Below, piece after piece: positions 55,959 through 64,000 of a stretch of DNA of 64,000 nucleotides. The DNA is taken from NCBI GenBank assembly GCA_039707655.1, contig CM077668.1, positions 399,059,630 to 399,123,629 of the forward strand, read 5' to 3'. Made by a program: the position numbers and the translations under genes. The stretch's first letter is position 1; every line of letters starts with the position of its first letter. Under the pieces are notes generated by a model. That model did not search any database and was not told where the DNA came from. It was given only the letters and a program-made list of their open reading frames with translations. This DNA is from Elymus sibiricus (Eukaryota; Streptophyta; Magnoliopsida; Poales; Poaceae).

Positions 55959-57378
55959 TGATAACCCACAAGTATAGGGGATCGCAATAGTTTTCGAGGG
56001 TAGAGTATTCAACCCAAATTTATTGATTCGACACAAGGGGAGCCAAAGAATATTCGCAAGTATTAGCAGTTGAGTTGTCAATTCAACCACACCTAGAGAC
56101 TAAATATCTGCAGCAGAGTGATCAGTAGCACAGTAGTATGATAGTTTGATAGTAGTAGCAATAATAGTAACAGTAGCAGTAACGGTAACAGCAGTAGCAG
56201 TAGTAATTGTAATAGCAGCAGCAACAGTAGTAACTTAGCGAGATTCCATATATGAAAAGCTCGTAGGCATTGGATCGGTGATATTCGTTGGATAACATTC
56301 ATCATGTAACAGTTATAACCTAGGGCGACACAGAACTAGTTCCAATTCATCAATGTAATGTAGGCATGTATTCCGTATATAGTCATACGTGCTTGCGACA
56401 AGAACTTGCATGACATCTTTTGTCCTACCCTCCCGTGGCAGCGGGGTCCATAAGGAAACTAAGGGATATTAAGGCCTCCTTTTAATAGAGAACCGGAACA
56501 AAGTATTAACACTTAGTGAATACATGAACTCCTCAAACTACGGCAATCACCGGAAAGAATCCCAATTATTGTCACCTTGGGGTATGCGGATCATAACACA
56601 TAGCAGGTGCATACAACTTGCAAGATCGGATCAAGAACACAAATATATTGATGAAAACATAAATGGTTCAGATCTGGAATCATGGCACTCGGGCCCTAGA
56701 GACAAGCATTAACCATAGCAAAGTCATAGCAACATCAATCTCTGAACATAGTGGGTACTAGGGATCAAGCCCTAACAAAACTAACTCGATTACATGATAA
56801 ATCTCATCCAACTCATCACCGTCCAGCAAGCCTACGAAGGAATTACTCACTCCCGGCGGTGAGCATCATGAAATTGGTGATGAAGGATGGTTGATGATGA
56901 CGATGCCGGAAGTTCCCTCTCTCCGGAGCCCTGAACGGACTCCAGATCCGGCCTCCCGATGAAGAACAGGAGGTGGCGGCGGCTCCGTATCGTGAAACGC
57001 AATAAAACTTCCTCTCTTATTTTTTTCTCTGGAAAACTGAATTTATAGCGTTGGAAATAGGTCAGATGGAGCCACGTGGGCCCCACGAGGTACCAGTGCG
57101 CGCTTGGGGGGGGGGGGTGGCGCGCCCTGGTGCCTCGTGGGCACTGAGTGGCCCCCCTCTAGTAGTTCTTGATGCCAATATTTTTTATATATTGAATAAA
57201 AAATTTCCAGAAAGTTTCATCCAATTCCAAGAACTTTGATTTTCTGCACAAAAACAACATCATGGCAATTCTGCTGAAAACAGCGTCAGTCCGGGTTAGT
57301 TCCATTCGAATCATGCAAATTAGGGGCCAAAACAAGAGCAAAAGTGTTTGGAAAAGTAGATACGACGGAGACGTATCA
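55959..57378 (-). repeat. Athila-R 3' LTR (1420 bp)
   Basis: On the minus strand TGATACGTCTCCGTCG to GTGGGTTATCA. It contains an inverted-repeat GC block at 57071-57150 and the triplet tract 56120-56235. It is the reverse-complement homologue of 36694-38090. Confidence 0.92.
56120..56235 (-). repeat. Triplet tract in Athila-R LTR
   Basis: agtagtagcaataatagtaac-like triplets, the inverted counterpart of 37805-37935. Not coding; apparent Leu-rich frames are artefacts. Confidence 0.75.
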
Positions 57379-57392
57379 ACTCCCCCAAGCTT
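57379..57392 (-). promoter_or_regulatory. Athila-R polypurine tract next to LTR
   Basis: On the minus strand AAGCTTGGGGGAGT directly precedes TGATACGTC. An identical 14-mer stands at 59482-59495. Confidence 0.82.
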
Positions 57393-59551
57393 AACTCATT
57401 GCTTGTCCTCAAGCAATTCTGTTGACAAACTGAAAGTGATAAAGAAAAACTTTTACAAACTCTTTTGTTCTTGTGTCTATATATATGCTTAAGTAGTGTC
57501 CAAGTTTTCAGCAAAGATTATAACTAACCAGGCAAATGATAACTCTTAGAATTTATATTCACTCATATCGATGGCATAATCAACTAGCGAGCAATAATAA
57601 AATATCTCAAATGCCAACACTTTGTCAAAACAATCATGATATAATATGATAACATGGTATCTCGCTAGCCCTTTCTGAGACCGCAAAACATAAATGCAGA
57701 GCACCTCCAAAGTTCAAGCAGCGACTAAACAATGTAATTCATGGTAGAAGAGATCCAGTCATGATGCACACAACATTAACTATACACAATGCATGAGAAT
57801 GACAATAGTGCTCTCAGGTCTGGTGCTTATTTGAGAAGGTGATGACTCAACAATAAAAGTAAAATAACATAAAAGTAAATAGATAGGCTCTTCGCAGAGG
57901 GAAGCATGGATTTGCAGAGGTGCTAGAGCTCGAAGCTAAAATCAGAGGTAATTAAATTTTGGGAGGTATGCCTTTCCTGTCAACGTCACGACCAAGAGTT
58001 TTCAATATCTTCCATGCTAAACACATTAGCGGCGGTTCCCAAGCGGTAAAGTAAAGTTTACTCCCCCTCCACCATCAATCACAAGCCATGGCTAGCCGAA
58101 TCCTCGGGTGCCCTCCATACTAACAACTTTCCGGGGGAGTTTGTTTTATTATTTTGCTTTTTTAATGATGGGACTGGGCATCCCGATTACCAGTCCCTCT
58201 CGTGCAAGGACAAGTGAGTAACCACTCATCATGAGAATAACCCGCTTAGCATGGAATATACTGACCGCCCCCTGTCGCTCCATGAGCGGTACGGGCACAC
58301 AAAACAGATGTTCGTTTGAATAATAGAGTTGGTACATGCAAATTTACTTAGGATGGCAAGATAATACCACATATAGGTAGATATAGTGGACTCATCTAGA
58401 ATAACTTTGGTTTAAAGGTTTTGATGCACAAGCAGCATTCCCGCTTAGTACAGGCGGAGGCTAGCAAATAGGTTGAGAAGCGACCAGCTAGAGAGCGAAA
58501 ACGGTCATAACCATGCATTATGAATAATCATCATTGAATACTAGCATGAGTAGGATATAAACACCATGAACATAAATATCGTGGATGCTATGTTGGTTTT
58601 GATTCAACTACATGCGTGAACATGTGCCAAGTCAAGCCACTTGAAACATTCAGAGGAGGATACCGTATCATCATACTACATCATGAACATTTTAATGCAT
58701 GTTGACACTCAAGATAAATCATTATCCACTCCTAGCTACTTAAGCATGGTATGAGCAACTATAATCTCTAATTGTCATCACAAACATGTTTAATCATAAT
58801 ATGCTAAATCATGGATACTGAGTTAAACATATTTACAAAAACAAAGAACAAATTGAGTTCATACCCGCTTTTCCTTGCCACAATCACTTCATCAAATCAT
58901 CGTCATTATTGCCTTTCACTTGCATGACCGAATGATATAAAAATAATAGTAGTGCAAGTGTGTCGTGGACTAAGCTCGAATCTGCAAGCATTTTATTCAA
59001 AGGAGAAGACAAGGTAATATGGGCTATTTGTTAAATCAACAATAATGCATACGAGAGCCACTCATAATTTTCATCGTGGTCTTCTCCTTGCAATGACTCA
59101 ACAAAAGAAAAGAAAAGAAATTCAGAGAAACAAACTGAAATATTTTTGGAGTTTTTAGTTTTCTGAAGAAAGCAAATTAAAGAAGAAAACAAAAAAACGA
59201 TAGAAGAAAACTATTTACACGGGAAAACTCCCAACAAGCAAAAGAAGAAACGGGAAATCATTTTGGGTTTTCTTTTACCATCACGAAACTACAGCTAATT
59301 AAACTAGAAAGATAAACTGAAAAGAGATGAGGAATGTTTTTGGATTTTCTCAAAGTTTTTCAAACACACAAAAAGAAGGCGAGAAAATAAAACTAACATG
59401 GATTATACAATGAAAAAGTATGAACACCGACAACTGGAGTAAAATGTGTGAACATGAATGTAATGTCGGTGAGAAATACGTACTCCCCCAAGCTTAGGCT
59501 TTTGCCTAGCTTGGTCCACTACCATGGTTGTCCTGGATAGTGATCGAAATG
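57393..59551 (-). other. Athila-R 3' non-coding region
   Basis: These 2.2 kb between the Athila ORF stop and the PPT are AT-rich with only short open frames and no domain. A second PPT-like sequence (59482-59495) lies at its right edge. Long 3' untranslated regions are usual in this lineage. Confidence 0.65.
59482..59495 (-). promoter_or_regulatory. Second PPT-like sequence of Athila-R
   Basis: The same 14 bases as the LTR-adjacent tract (minus AAGCTTGGGGGAGT), 2.1 kb upstream in element direction, 57 bp after the Athila ORF stop. A possible additional plus-strand priming site. Confidence 0.6.
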
Positions 59552-60538
59552 CTAGCTCGTAGAGGGGTCCTGAGCTGCCCCTTTAGCCTGACGAGCAGCC
59601 TCAACGGCCACATTGTACTCGTGCACCTCACTCTCATGAAGGAAATGTCTCTGTTTGTTCTGAAAATCAAAGAGGGCAGGAGCAGGCAAAGCAACATACA
59701 CCGAGTGATATTTATTAAAAACTAAGTTATATTCGTAACCCTGTGCGTTGCGCTTTAAGAACCTATGTTCTCGCATTGCTTCAAAATTTAAATATTTATA
59801 AGGCAAAAGGGGATCATTGAATTTAGGCGACACCCCTAATCTTGCCGCTAAACGGGAGGCATAGATTCCTCCATACAGATCACCATTACCTGCATTAAGC
59901 TGTAGCCTACGTGCAACAATAGCCCCAATATTATAAAGTTTGCTACCAGTCAAAGCTGTATGGATAAGACTCAGATCAGGGGTACAAAGAGCACTGCAGT
60001 CTTGCTTACCAACAATGCATTTACCATTAAAAAGCGCAAAATACCGGATAGCGGGAAATTGAATGCTAACTATTCTAGCCTGCGTGATTCCCCTATCTTC
60101 ACCGTTGCAAAGGCTAGTAAGAAACAACTCATAAACAGATCTTGGCGGTTCATCTAATGAACCCCAATATGGAATTTTACATGCATCACAAAATTCTTCT
60201 AGAGATATATTGTAGGAATTGTCATAGAGGTGAAATAAAATTCTAGAAGTGCGCGGATGATAAGCAAAGTTTTGAGTAAAGGAGTGGGTGAGATTGTAAT
60301 GCTGTGGTGGCTTATCTGCAATGAAGGCAGAGAACTCGGCATTGTGAATGTGTTGGTCAAATTCTTCTTTGATACCTGCTCTCAACATGAATTCGTTGCA
60401 CGGCCACCGACATGACTTTGCTTCGGCACCTCGTACTGAACTTGTCCTTGGTTCCTCATATGCTTGGCGTGCCGAGCTTTCACTTAATGACGCCTCCGAG
60501 GACCTCCTCCTCAAAGAACTTCTCCGGAGAAAATTCAT
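59552..60538 (-). CDS. Athila ORF (ATHILA ORF-1 family), intact 328-codon frame
   Basis: An uninterrupted frame starting MNFLRRSSLRRRSSEASLSE. The body has the pattern of the plant Athila ORF family (Pfam ATHILA type): FMLRAGIKEEFDQHIHNA, YNISLEEFCDACKIPYWGS, ITQARIVSIQFPAIRYFALF, GGIYASRLAARLGVSP. It has sometimes been compared to env because of its position, but I see no signal peptide or membrane segment. Role unknown. In Athila-type elements such an ORF lies between pol and the 3' LTR; here pol is gone while this frame is open, which is unusual beside the damaged neighbours. A nuclear or RNA-binding role is only conjecture. Confidence 0.75.
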   Translation of the reverse strand: MNFLRRSSLRRRSSEASLSESSARQAYEEPRTSSVRGAEAKSCRWPCNEFMLRAGIKEEFDQHIHNAEFSAFIADKPPQHYNLTHSFTQNFAYHPRTSRILFHLYDNSYNISLEEFCDACKIPYWGSLDEPPRSVYELFLTSLCNGEDRGITQARIVSIQFPAIRYFALFNGKCIVGKQDCSALCTPDLSLIHTALTGSKLYNIGAIVARRLQLNAGNGDLYGGIYASRLAARLGVSPKFNDPLLPYKYLNFEAMREHRFLKRNAQGYEYNLVFNKYHSVYVALPAPALFDFQNKQRHFLHESEVHEYNVAVEAARQAKGAAQDPSTS

Positions 60539-61321
60539 TTTCCTATGAACAAATTTCGGAAAAATTTTGGACCAGAAAATGATATCAATAAAACTTCACA
60601 AGATTGAGAGCAACTACTCATATGGATGTCTATAGGCTATATCAAGCATTCAAACTACTTGGAACTCAAAGGATTCAACATGCAAGCTCATTTTGTGTAG
60701 CACCAAAAGTAGCTAATTATGCAAGATATAATCCACTAAAACAAAAACTAATTGAAGCAATGGAGGAGTCACATACCAAGGAGCAATTCCCCAAAACAGT
60801 TTCGGAAATGGAGCTCCGAGCAAAGAGATCGAAAATTTTAGTGTTGTGAGCAAGAACACGAGAGAGAGAGCTACCAGGAATTTTTTTCTTGAGGTAGGAG
60901 ATGAAATGAGCTAAAGGGATAAGTGAGGTGGCCTCTGTGGGCCCCACGAGGTAGCAGGGCGCGCCAGGGGGGGGTGGCGCGCCCTGGTGCCTCGTGGGCA
61001 CCTGGGGGACCCCCTGGTAAGATTTTTATTCCAAAAATTCTTAAATATTCAATAAAAAATCATGTTAAAATTTTATTGCATTCTGAGCACTTTTATTTTT
61101 GGGCATTTTTTATTGCATGGGTAATTTAGAAAATAGAGTACTCATGGCATTTTATTATATTTGAATAAAAATAACAGCAAACTAAGAGTGGGTACAGAAG
61201 GTCGTGCCTACTAAATTCATCGACCACATGCCTCTCAAAAAGAATCCATTAATAAGGTTGATCAGGTCTTATTAACAAACCATTTTTGAGTGACATGAAA
61301 CCGAAGAACTTTCGTATAACA
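60539..61321 (-). other. Junction replacing Athila-R pol, with LTR-like fragment
   Basis: No RT or integrase motif in any frame. 60925-61110 resembles the LTR stretch 57055-57260: both have gtgggccccacgaggta, a ggcgcgccctggtgcctcgt block and an aaatattcaataaaaaa-like segment. The open frame at 60604-60849 has no recognisable domain. Confidence 0.6.
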
Positions 61322-64000
61322 CTAAGTTACCTCAACGGGGATATGCATCTCCCCAACAATAAAAGTTTCATATCTCTTTTTAACAGTAGGAAGAGGAATT
61401 TGGAAACTCCCAATAGTAATTGTCGGAGTCTTTTCAATAATATGAATACCATTCACTTGAAATTGTTTCTTTGGAAAGTGCACCGTATGTTCATTACCAT
61501 TGATATGAAAAGTGACCTTGCTTTTGTTGCAATCAATAACAGCCCCTGCAGTATTCAGAAAGGGTCTACCAAGGATAATTGACATGTTGTCATCCTCGGG
61601 CATATCAAGTATAACAAAGTCTGTTAGAATAGTAACATTTGCAACTATGACGGGCACATCCTCACAAACACCGATAGGTATGGCAGTTGATTTGTCAGCC
61701 ATTTGCAATGATATTTCGGTGGGAATGAGTTTATTCAAATCAAGTCTTTTATATAAGGAGAAAGGCATGACACTAACACCAGCTCCTAAATCACACAAAG
61801 CAGTTTTGACATAATTTTTCTTAATGGAGCATGGTATAGTTGGTATTCCTGGATCTGCTAGTTTCTTAGGTACTCCATCTTTAAAAGAATAATTTGAAAG
61901 CATGGTGGAAATTTCAGCTTCAGGTATCTTTCTTTTATTTGTGACAATGTCTTTCATATATTTAGCATAAGGAGGCATCTTTATAATATCAGTTAAATGA
62001 GTACGCAAAAAGACTGGCCTAAGCATTTCAGCAAAGCGTTCAAATTCTTCCTCATCTTTTTTCTTAGATGGTTTAGGAGGAAAGGGCATGGGTTTTTGGA
62101 CCCATGGTTCTCTTTCTTTACCATGTTTTCTAGCAACGAAATCTTTTTTATCATAACATTTATTTTTAGTAGGTGGGTTATCAAGATCAACTTCAGGTTC
62201 AATTTCAACATCATTATCAAGTTCTTTATCATTATCTGGTTGGGTATCCATATGAACATCATCATTATTATTATCATCAAGTGGTTGTTCATTACCGGAT
62301 TGTGTTTCAGCATCAGAGATAGAAACATCATTACTATCCTCCAAGGGTTTTTCTACCTCGGGTTCACTAGAAGTATGCAAAGTCCTATCATTTTTCTTTT
62401 TCTTTTTCTTTTTGTAAGGACTAGGTGCATCAGCATTAATTCTTTGATAGTCTTGTTCAATTATTTTTGGGTGACCTTTAGGATATAGTGGCTCCTGAGT
62501 CATTCTTCCCCCTCTAGTCATTACTTTAACAGCATGATCATTCATATTGTTGTTCATTTCATTAAGCAATTCACTTTGAGATTTGCCAACTTGTTCTAAT
62601 TGAGTTTGAACCATAGATGCATGTTTACTAACACCTTTAACATCATTAGAAATTCTAAATAACAAGTCACTTAGGCGATCAATCATATAAGAGTTTCGTT
62701 TCAATTGTTTCATAACGTTTGCATTAAAATGATCTTGCTTCATAATATAATTGTCGAATTCATACAAGCATTGACTAGGCGGTTTGTTATAAGGAATATC
62801 ACTTTCATTAAATTTTATAAGAGAATTTACCTCTACTACCTGTGCCGGTTTGTCAAGACCATGTATCTCTTCAATTGGTAAATTCTAAACATCCTCAGCT
62901 TTAATACCTTTCTCTTTCTGACATTTCTTTGCTTCTTGCATATCTTCTGGACTGAGATATAAGATATCCCTCTTCTTCGGAGTGGGTTTAGGCGGTGGTT
63001 CAGGAAGTGTCCAATCATTATCATTCTTCAATATATTATTCAATAATTCCTCGGCTTGTTCAATAGTCCTTTCCCTGAAAACACAACTCGCACAACTATC
63101 TAGGTAATCCCTAGAAGCATCAGTTAGTCCATTATAGAAGATATCAAGTATTTCATTTTTCTTGAGAGGATGATCAGGCAAAGCGTTAAGTAATTGGAGA
63201 AGCCTCCCCCAAGCTTGTGGGAGACTCTCTTCTTCAATTTGCACAAAATTAAATATTTCCTGTAAGGCAGCTTGTTTCTTATGAGCAGGAAAATATTTTT
63301 TAGAGAAGTAGTAAATCATATCCTGGGGACTACGCACACATCCAGGAGCAAGAGTATTATACCAATCTTTAGCATCACCCTTTAATGAGAAAGGAAACAA
63401 CTTAAGAATATAATAGTGGCGGATTTTTTCCTCATGAGTAAACAGGGTGGCTATATCATTTAATTTAGTAAGATGTGCCACAACGGTTTCAATTTCATAA
63501 CCGTGAAAAGGATCAAATTATACCAACTTAATCAATTCCGGATCAATAGAGAATTCATAATCCTTATCAGTAAAAAATATGGGAGAGGTTGCAAATTTAG
63601 GATCATATTTCATTTTCTCTCTCATAGATTTTTCTTTCATATCAGCAATTAATTTTATAACTTCATATCTATCATTGCAAGCAAGAATGGCTCTAGCGGT
63701 CTCCCTATCAAAACATTGTTCATCAGGTGTTTCAACTCTAGTAGGAGAGCTAGGTATAACAGGTGAATCATCATTCTCAGGAGTTTCAGCATTTTCAATT
63801 TCTTTGGCTTTAGCAATTTGTTCAGTAAGAAATTCACCAAGTGGGACAGCATTCTCAAGCATAGTACTAGCATCATCATGAGTATCATTCATAGCAGAAG
63901 TGGTATCATCAATAACTTGCGACATATCAGAATTAATAGCATGTTGTGGTGTTGCAAGTTTATTCAAAATATAAGGTGAATCAAGTGCAGAGCTAGATGG
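61322..64000 (-). pseudogene. Athila-R gag-protease (one frame, two stops; start beyond window)
   Basis: Read on the minus strand from the window edge. The N-terminal acidic gag (to 63518) ends at TAA 63518-63520. The same frame gives FHGYEIETVVAHLTKLND, LAPGCVRSPQDMIYYFSKKYF and the LPQAWGRLLQLL core, then TAG at 62885-62887 where Athila-L has AAG (Lys). It then continues through PMPFPPKPSKKKDEEEF to the protease with CDLGAGVSVMPFSLYKRLDL (the Asp active site) and ILGRPFLNTAGAVID. It stops at 61322-61324 after VEVT, before any RT. Two point stops are the only damage, so this reads as a recently active gag-protease line. Confidence 0.87.

Larger units (their letters stand above)
55959..64000 (-). 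mobile_element. Athila-type element 'Athila-R' on minus strand, lacking pol; 5' end beyond window
   Basis: From right to left: gag-protease (64000-61322), a 0.8-kb junction, an Athila-type ORF (60538-59552), non-coding 3' region, purine tract and 3' LTR (57378-55959). RT, RNase H and integrase are absent, although 61322 to 60538 leaves only about 0.8 kb. It is therefore non-autonomous. It is homologous in LTR and gag to Athila-L. It inserted into the Fatima-like RT. Confidence 0.87.

Noticed and set aside
56093..56305. Leu-rich hydrophobic frames that look like membrane segments (also 37702-38041)
   Set aside because: Translation of the triplet tract in Athila LTRs; not a protein.
61997..62488. 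163-codon plus-strand frame with hydrophobic Ile/Phe-rich sequence
   Set aside because: Antisense of the Lys/Asp/Asn-rich Athila-R gag region; complements of such codons read as hydrophobic residues.

Overview
This window is repeat-dominated nuclear DNA of a large grass genome. The element families (an Angela/WIS/BARE-1-type copia LTR, a large non-coding LTR element of the LARD type, Athila- and Tat-type gypsy elements) and the GC-rich coding style point to the Triticeae (wheat, Aegilops, barley and relatives). That assignment rests on recognised family hallmarks, not on a database search. No bacterial, organellar or viral replicon features are seen.

Layout. 1-17660: the 3' part of a decayed Ty1/copia element (copia A), its 3' LTR split by a complete 11.9-kb minus-strand LARD-like element (4086-16000) with a perfect 5-bp target duplication ACATG. 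17661-23330: an L1-type LINE (ORF1, then endonuclease/RT/RNase H ORF2), frameshifted. 23331-25895: AT-rich DNA with degenerate short repeats. 25896-27844: a PIF/Harbinger-type DNA transposon with inverted repeats and a TAA duplication, carrying a broken ORF with six VKxE-type repeats. 27848-31655: a small non-TE island holding the only apparently intact host gene, a two-exon 2-oxoglutarate/Fe(II) dioxygenase (29869-31086). 31656-35074: a compact, complete, non-autonomous LTR element with 257-bp LTRs, a GATCA duplication, no pol, and an RRM-like segment resembling PTB proteins.

36694-64000 is a second nest. An Athila-type element (plus strand, LTR plus gag) is followed by an unclassified repeat and the 3' LTR of a minus-strand Tat-type gypsy element. 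The Tat-type element carries an intron-containing antisense gene. That gene is split by a complete copia B (42671-51291) and cut by a plus-strand Fatima-like gypsy (52311-55958). The Fatima-like RT is in turn cut by a minus-strand Athila-type element (55959 to the window end) that has gag-protease and an Athila ORF but no RT or integrase.

Functionally the DNA is a record of transposition: every retroelement ORF is broken or lacks a catalytic part, yet several elements have near-identical LTRs, so they probably moved on proteins supplied by other copies. I found no convincing new host system. The observations I rate highest are the captured RRM in the compact element, the 155/310-bp tandem array inside the LARD LTRs, the G-box array upstream of the copia TATA box, the predicted SUMO-site array in the Harbinger ORF, and the antisense spliced gene in the Tat element.
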